A stretch of DNA of 64,000 nt from Pseudomonas sp. BCA17 (GTDB lineage: Bacteria > Pseudomonadota > Gammaproteobacteria > Pseudomonadales > Pseudomonadaceae): contig NZ_SGWI01000003.1 in assembly GCF_004519405.1 (NCBI RefSeq), positions 1-64,000 of the forward strand, given 5' to 3'. Below, piece by piece: positions 1 through 9,370 of the stretch. The first letter of the stretch is position 1. Every line of letters starts with the position of its first letter. The translations under genes were made by a program, and so were the position numbers. The notes beneath the pieces are model-generated. The model worked only from the letters and a program-made list of their open reading frames with translations. It searched no databases and had not been told where the DNA came from.

Positions 1-217
1 GGGGCTTCGATGAACTGAAGCCTTTCGCTGCCTGATTCTGCGTAACCTCTTGTTTAGCAAGGAGTTTTCAGTTTCGACTGCGCCGGAAGTGGGGCGAATT
101 ATAGACAGATATAATTCGCCGTCAACACTTAATTTCTCTTTCCTATCAAACTCTTGAGACTGGCCAAAAAACACCAAGCGCACTGACTCCAATCTCCCTC
201 TATATAGAGAGGATGGT
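1..217. other. Intergenic stretch with a perfect inverted repeat
   Basis: No gene is seen. A perfect 11-bp inverted repeat (GGCGAATTATA at 93-103, TATAATTCGCC at 110-120) surrounds a 6-nt spacer. A 12-bp AT-centred palindrome, CTCTATATAGAG (198-209), lies just beyond the stop codon of the minus-strand gcdG and could end its transcript, although no clear T-run follows either structure. Function is inferred only from position. Confidence 0.4.
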
Positions 218-1438
218 TCAGATAACCCCCGCTTCCCTTAAAGCCGCGACACTAGCCGGCATCAATCCCAGAACGTCTTGCAACACCTTGAAGGTATGCT
301 CCCCCAATAAAGGAGGCGCACTCCGGTACTCCACTGGAGTCTTGGACAACCGGATCGGGCTGGCAACCTGAGGCACAGTCCCCGCCAAACCATGAGGTAG
401 CGTGATCGCCAATCCACGCGCCTTGACCTGAGCATCGGCGAACACCTGTGCCAAATCATTGATCGGCCCACACGGCACGCCCACTTGCTCCAGCCGTGAC
501 ACCCACTCAGCGGTCGTCTTGAAGACCGTAGCCTGACGAATCAACGGAATCAGCTCGGCACGGTTAGCCACTCGCGCCTTATTACTTGCAAAGCGCGGAT
601 CATCAGCCCACCACAGCTGGCCAGCCACTTCAGCGAATTTACGAAACTGGCCGTCGTTACCCACGGTCAGGATAAAGTCGCCATCAGCCGTGGGGAAATC
701 CTGATAAGGCACGATGTTTGGGTGCGCATTACCAAGACGCTTTGGTGACACTCCGGTCGCCAGGTAATTCATGGCCTGGTTAGCCAGACATGCCACCTGT
801 ACATCCAGCAGCGCCATGTCGATATGCTGCCCGCCACCGTCATGGTCCCGATGAGCCAGCGCAGCCAGGATCGCTACCGTTGAGTAAAGCCCGGTCAGGA
901 TGTCAGTCAACGCCACGCCAACCTTCACCGGCCCGGCTCCCTCATCACCCTCAGGCCGACCGGTCAGGCTCATAAGCCCGCCCAACCCCTGAATCATGAA
1001 GTCGTAGCCTGGCCGCGTCGCATAAGGCCCCGTCTGACCAAAGCCTGTTATCGAGCAATAGATCAGTTCCGGATTGATCTCCTTGAGAGACTCATAATCC
1101 AGCCCATACGCTGCCAGCCCGCCCACTTTGAAATTCTCGATCAGGATGTCGGACTTGGCCGCCAGGTCGCGCACCAGCTTTTGCCCCTCCGGCCGCGTGA
1201 AGTCGATGGTCACCGACTCCTTGTTACGATTCGCCGACAGATAATACGCCGCCTCACTGGTGTTCTCGCCGTCAGCATCCTTAAGGAAAGGAGGCCCCCA
1301 CGCACGCGTATCATCACCAACACCTGGCCGCTCGACCTTGATCACTTCTGCCCCAAGGTCCGCAAGAATCTGCCCGGACCAAGGCCCCGCCAGTACTCGC
1401 GATAAGTCCAGCACCCGCAGATGCGAAAGCGCGCCCAT
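218..1438 (-). CDS. gcdG: CaiB/BaiF family CoA-transferase, likely succinyl-CoA:glutarate CoA-transferase
   Basis: A 406-aa class III CoA-transferase, the normal length for the CaiB/BaiF family. The N-terminal L-x-LSRVLAGPW motif and the YDFMIQGLGGLMSLTG stretch around residues 140-155, which should hold the catalytic Asp, are typical. The gene lies 12 bp downstream of gcdH on the same strand, so the two form an operon. In Pseudomonas this partner activates glutarate to glutaryl-CoA, the substrate of GcdH, in lysine and 5-aminovalerate breakdown. The substrate is inferred from context; sequence alone supports only the family. The ATG at 1438 is the natural start. Confidence 0.8.
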   Translation of the reverse strand: MGALSHLRVLDLSRVLAGPWSGQILADLGAEVIKVERPGVGDDTRAWGPPFLKDADGENTSEAAYYLSANRNKESVTIDFTRPEGQKLVRDLAAKSDILIENFKVGGLAAYGLDYESLKEINPELIYCSITGFGQTGPYATRPGYDFMIQGLGGLMSLTGRPEGDEGAGPVKVGVALTDILTGLYSTVAILAALAHRDHDGGGQHIDMALLDVQVACLANQAMNYLATGVSPKRLGNAHPNIVPYQDFPTADGDFILTVGNDGQFRKFAEVAGQLWWADDPRFASNKARVANRAELIPLIRQATVFKTTAEWVSRLEQVGVPCGPINDLAQVFADAQVKARGLAITLPHGLAGTVPQVASPIRLSKTPVEYRSAPPLLGEHTFKVLQDVLGLMPASVAALREAGVI

Positions 1439-1450
1439 GCCGTGCTCCTA

Positions 1451-2632
1451 TTAATAAAAGGCCTGAAGACCCGTCTGCGCACGCCCCAGGATCAAGGCAT
1501 GTACGTCATGAGTACCTTCATAGGTATTCACCACCTCCAGGTTGACCAAGTGGCGCGCCACCCCGAACTCATCGGAGATACCGTTGCCACCCAGCATGTC
1601 TCGCGCCATACGCGCAATGTCCAGGGACTTGCCACATGAGTTGCGCTTCATGATCGAAGTGATCTCGACCGCCGCCGTACCTTCATCCTTCATACGCCCC
1701 AGACGCAGGCAGCCTTGCAGGGCGAGCGTGATCTCGGTTTGCATATCGGCGAGCTTCTTCTGGATCAGCTGAGTTGCCGCCAATGGGCGGCCGAACTGCT
1801 GACGATCGAGGGTGTATTGACGCGCGGTATGCCAGCAGAATTCAGCCGCCCCCAACGCCCCCCAGGAAATACCGTAGCGTGCAGAGTTAAGACAGGTGAA
1901 AGGCCCTTTCAAACCTCGCACATCCGGGAAGATGTTCTCTTCCGGCACAAACACGTTGTCCATGACGATTTCGCCAGTGATGGACGCACGCAACCCAACC
2001 TTGCCGTGAATCGCCGGAGCGCTCAGACCTTTCCAGCCTTTCTCCAGGACAAAACCACGGATATCACCGGCATCGTCCTTGCCCCACACCACAAAAACAT
2101 CGGCAATGGGGCTATTGGTGATCCACATTTTGGCGCCCGTCAGGCTGTAGCCGCCATCCACCTTGCGCGCACGGGTGATCATCGCACCCGGGTCAGACCC
2201 ATGATTGGGCTCGGTCAGACCAAAACAGCCAATCCATTCACCAGAGGCTAATTTCGGCAGATATTTCTGCTTCTGCGCTTCGGTACCAAATTCGTTAATC
2301 GGCACCATGACGAGTGACGACTGCACACTCATCATCGAGCGATAGCCGGAGTCGACACGTTCCACTTCACGCGCAATCAACCCATAGCTGACGTAGTTCA
2401 AGCCACTGCCACCGTACTGCTCAGGGATCATCGCGCCCAGCAGACCTGTCTCTCCCATCTCGCGGAAGATCGCAGGGTCGGTTTTTTCATGACGGAAAGC
2501 TTCGAGCACACGCGGCGCCAGCTTGTCCTGAGCAAATTGCTCAGCGCTGTCACGCACCATGCGCTCTTCTTCAGTGAGCTGTTGATCCAACAGCAGTGGA
2601 TCGATCCAGTTGAAGCTTGCCTTGCCAGCCAT
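1451..2632 (-). CDS. gcdH: Glutaryl-CoA dehydrogenase
   Basis: A 393-aa acyl-CoA dehydrogenase. It oxidises and decarboxylates glutaryl-CoA to crotonyl-CoA using FAD. Visible signatures are [14 protein letters not shown] (FAD/substrate region), [18 protein letters not shown], the [16 protein letters not shown] segment and the C-terminal [16 protein letters not shown], whose Glu is the catalytic base. The frame is open to 2713, but the ATG at 2632 has a GAGGA ribosome site and begins the conserved [13 protein letters not shown] sequence, so I chose it. It is the first gene of the gcdH-gcdG operon and is divergent from a LysR regulator. Confidence 0.95.
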   Translation of the reverse strand: MAGKASFNWIDPLLLDQQLTEEERMVRDSAEQFAQDKLAPRVLEAFRHEKTDPAIFREMGETGLLGAMIPEQYGGSGLNYVSYGLIAREVERVDSGYRSMMSVQSSLVMVPINEFGTEAQKQKYLPKLASGEWIGCFGLTEPNHGSDPGAMITRARKVDGGYSLTGAKMWITNSPIADVFVVWGKDDAGDIRGFVLEKGWKGLSAPAIHGKVGLRASITGEIVMDNVFVPEENIFPDVRGLKGPFTCLNSARYGISWGALGAAEFCWHTARQYTLDRQQFGRPLAATQLIQKKLADMQTEITLALQGCLRLGRMKDEGTAAVEITSIMKRNSCGKSLDIARMARDMLGGNGISDEFGVARHLVNLEVVNTYEGTHDVHALILGRAQTGLQAFY

Positions 2633-2725
2633 GAATGAGTCCTCGTGGAAAATCAGAAGTCGTGGATGGAGCCTAGGCCGGGCAGGCGCAGAGGGCAAAC
2701 GAGGTTTCCGCATAGGGTTGTGCTA

Positions 2726-2742
2726 ATTTCTCACTTCGAAAT
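2726..2742. promoter_or_regulatory. Candidate LysR-type operator between gcdH and gcdR
   Basis: The 140-bp divergent spacer holds a dyad, ATTTC-N7-GAAAT, that fits the T-N11-A form of LysR binding boxes. Its place between gcdH and the LysR gene suggests it serves both promoters. No footprint evidence is available, and such short dyads can occur by chance. Confidence 0.4.
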
Positions 2743-2787
2743 GACCAAAAACGTCGCCCACGCGTTTAAGAAGTGAGTACAACGTAC

Positions 2788-3687
2788 ATGCGCAGAAAAA
2801 TTCCCAGCACCACTGCCCTCGTCAGTTTTGAAGCTGCGGCCCGCCACGAGAGCTTTACCAAGGCAGCGCATGAGCTTTCCATCACCCAGGGCGCCATCTG
2901 TCGCCAGATCGCAAGCCTTGAAGAGTTTTTAAGTGTCGAGCTGTTTCGGCGCTCTCGGCGAGGGGTAAAACTGACGGAAGCGGGGCTGTCCTATAGCCGT
3001 CGCGTCGCGATGCAATTGGATGCCGTGGAGCGCGACACCTTGTCTGTCATGGGGCAGCAGGGCGCCAACGTCATCGAATTGGCCGTGGTCCCCACTTTCG
3101 GCACCCAATGGCTGATCCCCCGGCTCAAAGACTTTCAACGCCAGCACCCGGAGGTCACGGTCAACCTTACCAACCGCACGCGTCCCTTCCTGTTTGCTGA
3201 TACCGAGTTCGACGCCGCGATTTACTTTGGCGATGCCGATTGGTCAGGCACCGAATCCCATCGACTGATGGGAGAAAACCCGGTTCCCGTGTGCAGCCCG
3301 CGCTTACTGGGCTCCCGTGATCACTTCAGCCCTCAGGAGATCGCAGAACTGCCGCTGCTGCAGCAAACCACTCGACCCTACGCCTGGCGCCAATGGTTTA
3401 ACGCTCAGCACCTGAATATACCTCGCGACATGACGGGCCCGCGTTACGAGCTATTCTCGATGTTGTCCCAGGCAGCCATGCATGACATGGGTATCGCTCT
3501 GATTCCGCCTTTCCTCATCCAGCGCGAGCTGGACGAGAGCCAACTGGTGATTGCCAGCCCGGAAGCACTGAGCAGCTCGAAGGCCTACTACCTGATGATT
3601 CCTGAGAGAAAAGTCGAATCTGCATCACTTCACGCATTCAGGGACTGGTTAATCGATCAATCAAACCGCTACAGCCCCTGTAACTAA
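2788..3687 (+). CDS. gcdR: LysR-family transcriptional regulator of glutarate catabolism
   Basis: A protein of about 299 aa with an N-terminal winged helix-turn-helix (SFEAAARHESFTKAAHELSITQGAICRQIASLEE) and a LysR substrate-binding domain of the GcvA-like type (FGTQWLIPRLKDF, NPVPVCSPRLLG). It is divergent from gcdH-gcdG, the usual position of a LysR activator. In P. putida the homologue at this place, GcdR, activates glutarate genes. The ATG at 2788 starts the conserved MRRKIPSTTALVSFEAA; a GTG at 2773 is also possible, and neither has a convincing ribosome site. Confidence 0.8.
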   Translation: MRRKIPSTTALVSFEAAARHESFTKAAHELSITQGAICRQIASLEEFLSVELFRRSRRGVKLTEAGLSYSRRVAMQLDAVERDTLSVMGQQGANVIELAVVPTFGTQWLIPRLKDFQRQHPEVTVNLTNRTRPFLFADTEFDAAIYFGDADWSGTESHRLMGENPVPVCSPRLLGSRDHFSPQEIAELPLLQQTTRPYAWRQWFNAQHLNIPRDMTGPRYELFSMLSQAAMHDMGIALIPPFLIQRELDESQLVIASPEALSSSKAYYLMIPERKVESASLHAFRDWLIDQSNRYSPCN

Positions 3688-4139
3688 GGGCCATAGAGAA
3701 ATTACTGACCTTGTAGTCAAATATTAAAAATAACTACAGATATACGTATATGTCGCATTCAAGCAGACTGTACCGATTAATCAAAAATAGGCTTCAAAGT
3801 CATAATCCACATGGCTTACAGCGACTATTACCGGCCAATACGCGACCATTCACAGCAACGATGCAAAATGACTCTATAAATCCCTGAAGGCCTATAAACA
3901 CCTGTATTTAAAGAGGTTATTTCATGGCATTGCGACAATCAGTCACAGGGTGACTTGTAGTTAATTTTTCGTCACCCGTCATAATCCCTTGAAGGCCGTA
4001 AAGTTCGCCTGCAAAATGCCGCGCCCCGCTGTCATTTCAGCGGGATCGTGCTGATCGGCCGCCCCAGATGCACCACTCACGGCGCACTGGCCTTTTTACA
4101 AAAAGATCAAAAGCAAAAAGATCATGCAGGAGATTTGAC
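3688..4139 (+). promoter_or_regulatory. Long structured leader upstream of pntAA
   Basis: About 450 bp, AT-rich at first. It holds an imperfect 20-bp direct repeat (3879-3898 and 3983-4002, core CCCT(T)GAAGGCC), a nine-codon ORF at 3924-3953 (MALRQSVTG, preceded by AGAGG), a hairpin GGGTGAC/GTCACCC (3948-3954 and 3971-3977) that contains the stop codon of that ORF, and a second hairpin CCCGCTG/CAGCGGG (4025-4031 and 4038-4044) with no T-run. It probably contains the pnt promoter. Regulation by the short ORF and hairpins is inference. Confidence 0.4.
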
Positions 4140-5261
4140 GTGCACATTGGTGTTCCTCTCGAAACCCAGACCGGTGAAACGCGGGTGGCTGCCACCCCGG
4201 AAACCATCAAGAAGCTGATCGGCCAGGGCCATAAGGTCACTGTACAAAGCGGAGCAGGCGTCAAAGCCAGCATCGTCGACAGTGCCTATGAAACGGCAGG
4301 TGCAACCATTGGCAGCGCCAACGATGCGTTTGGTGCCGAACTGATTCTCAAGGTGGTTGCCCCCAGCGACAGCGAACTGGCGCTGATCAAAAGCGGCACC
4401 GTGTTGGTGGGCATGCTCAATCCGTTCAGCAACGAAACCATCGCCAAGCTGGCCGAACGCGGCATTACCGCATTTGCACTCGAGGCTGCTCCGCGTACTT
4501 CCCGGGCTCAGAGCCTGGATGTGTTGTCCTCCCAGGCCAACATTGCCGGCTATAAAGCCGTGTTGCTCGCCGCTCATCACTACCCGCGCTTCATGCCCAT
4601 GCTGATGACCGCCGCAGGTACCGTGAAGGCTGCCCGCGTGCTGATACTGGGTGCTGGCGTTGCCGGCCTACAGGCTATCGCGACGGCGAAACGTCTGGGT
4701 GCGGTGATCGAAGCGTCCGACGTGCGCCCGGCCGTGAAAGAACAGATCGAATCCCTCGGCGCCAAGTTCGTCGACGTGCCGTACGAAACCGATGAAGAGC
4801 GCGAATGCGCCGTCGGTGTAGGCGGCTATGCGCGTCCGATGCCGAGCAGTTGGATGCAACGACAGGCTCTGGCTGTGCATGAACGCGCCAAACAGGCCGA
4901 CATCGTCATCACCACCGCTTTGATTCCGGGCCGTAAAGCCCCCACTCTGCTGAGCGCCGAAACCGTTGCACAAATGAAACCCGGCTCGGTGGTCATCGAC
5001 CTCGCCGCAGCCCAGGGTGGCAACTGCCCGCTGACCGTCGCCGACCAGGTGGTGGTAGAGAACGGCGTGATTATTTGCGGCCCAACCAACCTCGCCGGCG
5101 CCGTCTCCGCCGACGCTTCCGCTTTGTATGCGCGCAACCTGCTGGACTTCCTGAAGCTGGTCTTCACCAAGGAAGGACAGTTTGAAATCAACCTCGAAGA
5201 CGACATCGTCGCCGCGTGCCTTATGTGCCGCGACGGCCAAGTCATCCGCAAAAACGCCTAA
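4140..5261 (+). CDS. pntAA: NAD(P) transhydrogenase subunit alpha part 1
   Basis: A 373-aa NAD(H)-binding domain I of proton-translocating transhydrogenase, encoded separately from its membrane part as in other split-alpha enzymes. It works with PntAB and PntB in the inner membrane, moving hydride from NADH to NADP+ at the expense of the proton gradient. Seen: the N-terminal HIGVPLETQTGETRVAATP, the GAGVAGLQAIATAKRLGA Rossmann loop and the mobile-loop region near RPMPSSWMQ. The GTG at 4140 is preceded by AGGAG and starts the conserved sequence; the reading frame's first ATG at 4068 would add 24 unrelated residues. Confidence 0.93.
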   Translation: MHIGVPLETQTGETRVAATPETIKKLIGQGHKVTVQSGAGVKASIVDSAYETAGATIGSANDAFGAELILKVVAPSDSELALIKSGTVLVGMLNPFSNETIAKLAERGITAFALEAAPRTSRAQSLDVLSSQANIAGYKAVLLAAHHYPRFMPMLMTAAGTVKAARVLILGAGVAGLQAIATAKRLGAVIEASDVRPAVKEQIESLGAKFVDVPYETDEERECAVGVGGYARPMPSSWMQRQALAVHERAKQADIVITTALIPGRKAPTLLSAETVAQMKPGSVVIDLAAAQGGNCPLTVADQVVVENGVIICGPTNLAGAVSADASALYARNLLDFLKLVFTKEGQFEINLEDDIVAACLMCRDGQVIRKNA

Positions 5262-5276
5262 GCAGGGATTCAGACG

Positions 5277-5597
5277 ATGGAAGAGCTTATCTCCCCCGGT
5301 ATCTACAACCTGATCATCTTTGTGCTGGCGATTTATGTCGGTTATCACGTGGTCTGGAACGTAACCCCCGCGCTGCACACGCCACTGATGGCGGTGACCA
5401 ACGCGATCTCTGCCATTGTGATTGTTGGCGCCATGCTGGCCGCGGCACTCACCGTCACGCCCTTGGGCAAGACCATGGGAACCCTGGCCGTGGCGCTCGC
5501 AGCAGTCAACGTGTTCGGTGGATTTCTGGTGACCCGCAGGATGCTTGAGATGTTCAAGAAGAAAGCCCCGAAAGTAAAAGAAGAGGCGCCTAAGTAA
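5277..5597 (+). CDS. pntAB: NAD(P) transhydrogenase subunit alpha part 2 (membrane)
   Basis: A 106-aa membrane subunit with three hydrophobic helices (roughly residues 9-28, 39-60 and 65-87) and a Lys-rich C-terminus. It supplies part of the proton channel of the transhydrogenase. It lies 15 bp after pntAA, and its stop codon overlaps the pntB start (TAATGA), as expected for subunits made in fixed ratio. Confidence 0.92.
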   Translation: MEELISPGIYNLIIFVLAIYVGYHVVWNVTPALHTPLMAVTNAISAIVIVGAMLAAALTVTPLGKTMGTLAVALAAVNVFGGFLVTRRMLEMFKKKAPKVKEEAPK

Positions 5598-7033
5598 TGA
5601 GCATGAATCTCGTCACGACGCTCTACTTGATCGCGTCGATCTGCTTCATCCAGGCTCTCAAGGGCCTGTCGCACCCAACCACCTCGCGACGCGGCAACCT
5701 GTTCGGCATGCTTGGCATGGCACTGGCAGTGCTGACCACTGTGGGCCTCATCTATAAGCTTGGCGCTGAGCTGGCCACTGCGGGTATTGGCTACGTGATT
5801 GTTGGCTTGCTGATTGGTGGCACCGCCGGGTCGATCATGGCCAAACGCGTTGAAATGACCAAGATGCCGGAGCTGGTCGCCTTCATGCACAGCATGATCG
5901 GTCTGGCTGCGGTGTTCATCGCCATTGCCGCCGTGGTCGAGCCGCAATCCCTGGGTATCGTCAAACATCTGGGCGACTCGATCCCTGCCGGCAATCGCCT
6001 GGAGCTGTTCCTCGGTGCAGCCATCGGTGCGATTACCTTCTCTGGCTCGGTGATCGCGTTCGGCAAACTGTCGGGCAAGTACAAGTTCCGCCTGTTCCAG
6101 GGCGCACCCGTACAGTTCGGTGGCCAGCACAAGCTCAACCTAGTACTAGGCCTCGCGACGCTGGGTCTGGGCCTGGCATTCATGTTCACGGGCAACCTCA
6201 CAGCGTTCGCGCTGATGCTGGCCCTGGCGTTCGTGCTCGGCGTGCTGATCATCATCCCGATTGGCGGCGCGGATATGCCGGTGGTCGTGTCGATGCTCAA
6301 CAGCTACTCAGGCTGGGCGGCGGCGGGTATCGGCTTTTCCCTGAACAACTCGATGCTTATCATCGCCGGCTCCCTGGTGGGCTCCAGCGGTGCGATCCTG
6401 TCGTACATCATGTGCAAAGCGATGAACCGCTCCTTCTTTAATGTACTGCTGGGCGGTTTCGGCAATACTTCGGACGCAGCGGCGGCGACTGGTTCCAAGG
6501 AAGCGCGCCCAGTGAAGTCCGGCTCGGCCGACGACGCGACGTTCCTGCTGACCAACGCCGACACCGTGATCATCGTTCCGGGCTACGGCCTGGCGGTGGC
6601 TCGGGCACAACACGCGCTCAAGGAACTGACCGAGAAGCTGACCCACCATGGCGTAACCGTGAAGTACGCGATCCACCCCGTGGCCGGTCGGATGCCAGGG
6701 CACATGAACGTGCTGCTCGCCGAAGCTGAAGTGCCTTACGACCAGGTGTTCGAGATGGAAGACATCAACTCCGAATTCGGCCAGGCCGATGTGGTGTTGG
6801 TGTTGGGTGCCAACGATGTGGTCAACCCGGCCGCCAAGAACGATCCGAACTCGCCGATTGCCGGCATGCCGATCCTCGAAGCGTTCAAGGCCAAGACGAT
6901 CATCGTCAACAAACGTTCGATGGCCAGCGGTTATGCCGGCCTGGATAACGAGTTGTTCTACCTGGATAAGACCATGATGGTCTTCGGCGACGCCAAGAAG
7001 GTCATCGAAGATATGGTCAAGGCCGTCGAATAA
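5597..7033 (+). CDS. pntB: NAD(P) transhydrogenase subunit beta
   Basis: A 478-aa protein with many transmembrane helices in residues 1-260 followed by the NADP(H)-binding domain III (VPGYGLAVARAQHALKEL near residue 325, then HPVAGRMPGHMNVLLAEA, GANDVVNPAA and KRSMASGYAG). It completes the pntAA-AB-B operon and supplies NADPH from NADH and the proton-motive force. The ATG overlaps the stop of pntAB, indicating translational coupling. Length and motifs match the family with nothing missing. Confidence 0.95.
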   Translation: MSMNLVTTLYLIASICFIQALKGLSHPTTSRRGNLFGMLGMALAVLTTVGLIYKLGAELATAGIGYVIVGLLIGGTAGSIMAKRVEMTKMPELVAFMHSMIGLAAVFIAIAAVVEPQSLGIVKHLGDSIPAGNRLELFLGAAIGAITFSGSVIAFGKLSGKYKFRLFQGAPVQFGGQHKLNLVLGLATLGLGLAFMFTGNLTAFALMLALAFVLGVLIIIPIGGADMPVVVSMLNSYSGWAAAGIGFSLNNSMLIIAGSLVGSSGAILSYIMCKAMNRSFFNVLLGGFGNTSDAAAATGSKEARPVKSGSADDATFLLTNADTVIIVPGYGLAVARAQHALKELTEKLTHHGVTVKYAIHPVAGRMPGHMNVLLAEAEVPYDQVFEMEDINSEFGQADVVLVLGANDVVNPAAKNDPNSPIAGMPILEAFKAKTIIVNKRSMASGYAGLDNELFYLDKTMMVFGDAKKVIEDMVKAVE

Positions 7034-7054
7034 CACTGCGCCAGCGCAATACCC

Positions 7055-7086
7055 AAAACCCCGGCCTCCGGTAGGCTGGGGTTTTT
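7055..7086 (+). terminator. Rho-independent terminator of the pnt operon
   Basis: A stem AAAACCCCGGCCT (7055-7067) paired with AGGCTGGGGTTTT (7073-7085), with one mismatch, runs straight into a T-rich tract. It lies 22 bp after the pntB stop. Confidence 0.9.
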
Positions 7087-7213
7087 TATTGGTGTGATGA
7101 AACCCGACCAAAGGCTCTAAATCGCCGCCCGGCATTCGACCATGGTAGCGGGCCGAATTTTTTCGAAATCACTAAACTGCGCACCTTGCTTCCGTAGCCT
7201 GAGATAACCATTC

Positions 7214-8707
7214 ATGTACCGTGATCGTATCCGCTTGCCTTCGCTGTTGAATAAGGTCATGAGCCCGGCAGATGCCGCCGCACTGATCGAAGACGGCATG
7301 ACCGTCGGCATGAGCGGCTTCACCCGTGCCGGTGAAGCCAAGGCCGTACCCCATGCCCTGGCGGAACGCGCCAAGACCTCGCCACTGAAAATCACCCTGA
7401 TGACCGGCGCCAGCCTGGGCAACGACCTCGACAAACAATTGACCGAAGCCGGCGTGCTGTCCCGCCGCATGCCATTCCAGGTCGACAGCACCCTGCGCCG
7501 CGCGATCAACGCAGGCGAAGTCATGTTTATCGACCAACATTTGTCGGAAACTGTCGAGCAACTGCGCAACAACCAGCTCAAGTTGCCGGACATCGCCGTG
7601 ATCGAAGCCGTTGCGATCACCGAACAAGGACATATCGTACCCACCACGTCCGTGGGTAACTCGGCCAGCTTTGCAATTTTCGCCAAGCAGGTCATCGTCG
7701 AGATCAACCTGGCGCACAACCCGAACCTGGAAGGGCTGCACGACATCTATATCCCGACCTACCGGCCGACGCGCACGCCGATCCCGCTGGTCAAAGTCGA
7801 CGACCGCATCGGCAGCACTGCGATTCCGATCCCACCGGAGAAAATCGTCGCCATCGTGATCACCAACCAGGCAGACTCCGCCTCAACCGTGACTCCGCCC
7901 GACAGCGACACTCAAGGCATCGCCAATCACCTGATCAACTTCCTCAAGCAGGAAGTGGACGCTGGGCGCATGACCAACAAACTCGGCCCTCTGCAGGCCG
8001 GCATCGGCAATATTGCCAACGCCGTGATGTGCGGCCTGATCGAGTCACCGTTCGAAGAACTGACCATGTACTCGGAAGTGTTGCAGGATTCGACCTTCGA
8101 CCTGATCGACGCCGGCAAGCTGAGTTTTGCATCCGGCAGTTCGATCACACTGTCGGAACGACGCAACGCCGATGTGTTCGGCAACCTGGAACACTATAAA
8201 GACAAGCTGGTATTACGCCCGCAAGAGATCTCCAACCACCCCGAAGTGGTGCGCCGCCTGGGCATTATCGGTATCAATACCGCGCTGGAATTCGACATTT
8301 ACGGCAACGTCAACTCCACCCACGTCTGCGGCACGCGGATGATGAACGGTATCGGCGGTTCCGGGGATTTCGCACGCAACGCACACCTGGCGATCTTCGT
8401 AACCAAGTCGATCGCCAAGGGCGGCGCGATTTCCAGCGTGGTACCGATGGTCAGCCATGTGGACCATACCGAACATGATGTCGACATCCTGGTGACGGAA
8501 GTCGGCCTGGCCGACCTGCGTGGCCTGGCGCCGCGGGAGCGGGCCCGCGTCATCATCGACAACTGTGTGCATCCAGCCTACCGCGATGCGCTGAACAGTT
8601 ACTTCGACGTGGCCTGCGCCGTCGGCGGGCATACTCCGCACATCCTGCGCGAAGCACTGAGTTGGCACATCAACCTGGAGGAAACCGGGCATATGCTCAA
8701 GGCTTGA
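7214..8707 (+). CDS. Acetyl/propionyl-CoA:succinate CoA-transferase
   Basis: A 497-aa class I CoA-transferase of the acetyl-CoA hydrolase/transferase group (AarC, Cat1 and ScpC types). It moves CoA between succinyl-CoA and acetate or propionate and can detoxify or recycle acyl-CoAs. Seen: GMSGFTRAGEAKAVP near the N-terminus, the LQAGIGNIANAVM oxyanion loop (about 260-272) and MYSEVLQD, where Glu288 is the likely residue that forms the glutamyl-CoA thioester. The C-terminal GIGGSGDFARNA and HPAYRDALNSYF are also conserved. It is monocistronic, after the pnt terminator. Which acyl-CoA is preferred cannot be told from sequence. Confidence 0.9.
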   Translation: MYRDRIRLPSLLNKVMSPADAAALIEDGMTVGMSGFTRAGEAKAVPHALAERAKTSPLKITLMTGASLGNDLDKQLTEAGVLSRRMPFQVDSTLRRAINAGEVMFIDQHLSETVEQLRNNQLKLPDIAVIEAVAITEQGHIVPTTSVGNSASFAIFAKQVIVEINLAHNPNLEGLHDIYIPTYRPTRTPIPLVKVDDRIGSTAIPIPPEKIVAIVITNQADSASTVTPPDSDTQGIANHLINFLKQEVDAGRMTNKLGPLQAGIGNIANAVMCGLIESPFEELTMYSEVLQDSTFDLIDAGKLSFASGSSITLSERRNADVFGNLEHYKDKLVLRPQEISNHPEVVRRLGIIGINTALEFDIYGNVNSTHVCGTRMMNGIGGSGDFARNAHLAIFVTKSIAKGGAISSVVPMVSHVDHTEHDVDILVTEVGLADLRGLAPRERARVIIDNCVHPAYRDALNSYFDVACAVGGHTPHILREALSWHINLEETGHMLKA

Positions 8708-9025
8708 TCGATACAGACCTGGGCTGATGCAAACACAGTTTCATCAGCCCGGCATGTCCACAAGCACATCTTTAATAAACTGTACTACTGTACCGTTCTT
8801 TTCCTACCGAATTATCCTACCTCCTCTACCGAAAATGCCTATTTCGCACTATTTCAGGGCAGACAGGTACAGTTGCCCCATTTCCGTACAGTACAGCACC
8901 TATAAACAGTTAACTGGCCTCTCACAATACAGGTGAACTGTATCTACAGAGTCTTGCGCAGGAGGAGGATCATTGGCATCAGTTAAACCACTACCTAATC
9001 CCGCCACAAGCGGAAGGATGTCATC
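8708..9025. promoter_or_regulatory. Intergenic region with clustered TACAGT motifs
   Basis: No gene is seen. The motif TACAGT (or ACTGTA) recurs at 8779-8784, 8787-8792, 8868-8873 and 8887-8892, with a partial TACAGC at 8892-8897 and a degenerate ACTGTAT at 8937-8943. Some copies are 8 bp or less apart. This looks like a cluster of operator half-sites ahead of the DUF1127 gene. The same motif recurs at 9374 and 9404 before the DUF2388 operon. MocR/GntR-type regulators often bind such repeats and often sit beside DUF1127 genes in Pseudomonas, but no regulator gene lies here. Confidence 0.55.
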
Positions 9026-9241
9026 ATGGAACGTACACTCAGTTCCGAACTGTTCTTCGAAGAAAAAGCTGTAAACACCCAGGCTTCCCTGCCTCTGCGC
9101 GTTCTTGCCAACCTGATGTTGTGGCAGCGCCGCATCTCCAGCCGCCATCAACTGGCTCGTCTGGATTCGCGTCTGCTGGCTGACGCCGGTATCAGCGAAG
9201 CTCAACGCTACGAAGAGCTGAGCAAGCCGTTCTGGCGCTAA
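9026..9241 (+). CDS. DUF1127 domain-containing small protein
   Basis: A 71-aa basic protein ending in the DUF1127 signature: W-x-RR-x-SRHQLARLDSRLLADAGIS, residues 33-56. Small DUF1127 proteins in other bacteria bind RNA or affect phosphate and carbon metabolism, but most are uncharacterised and no function is assigned here. The ATG is preceded by GGAAGGATG. It sits alone between a TACAGT-rich promoter region and a strong terminator. Confidence 0.85.
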   Translation: MERTLSSELFFEEKAVNTQASLPLRVLANLMLWQRRISSRHQLARLDSRLLADAGISEAQRYEELSKPFWR

Positions 9242-9299
9242 TTGGCGCCCGCTGGCCCTGACCCGCCGGGTCCACCGCCAGCACCCTGATTTGTAAAGC

Positions 9300-9336
9300 A
9301 AAGCCCGCCCCGGGAAACCGGAGGCGGGCTTTGTTA
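9300..9336 (+). terminator. Rho-independent terminator after the DUF1127 gene
   Basis: A perfect stem AAAGCCCGCC (9300-9309) with GGCGGGCTTT (9323-9332), 59 bp after the stop codon, followed by GTTATTT. The structure is short and GC-rich, typical of an intrinsic terminator. Confidence 0.85.
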
Positions 9337-9370
9337 TTTCCGGGCCTTTGCTGGCCGGTCTGAGGCGGAT

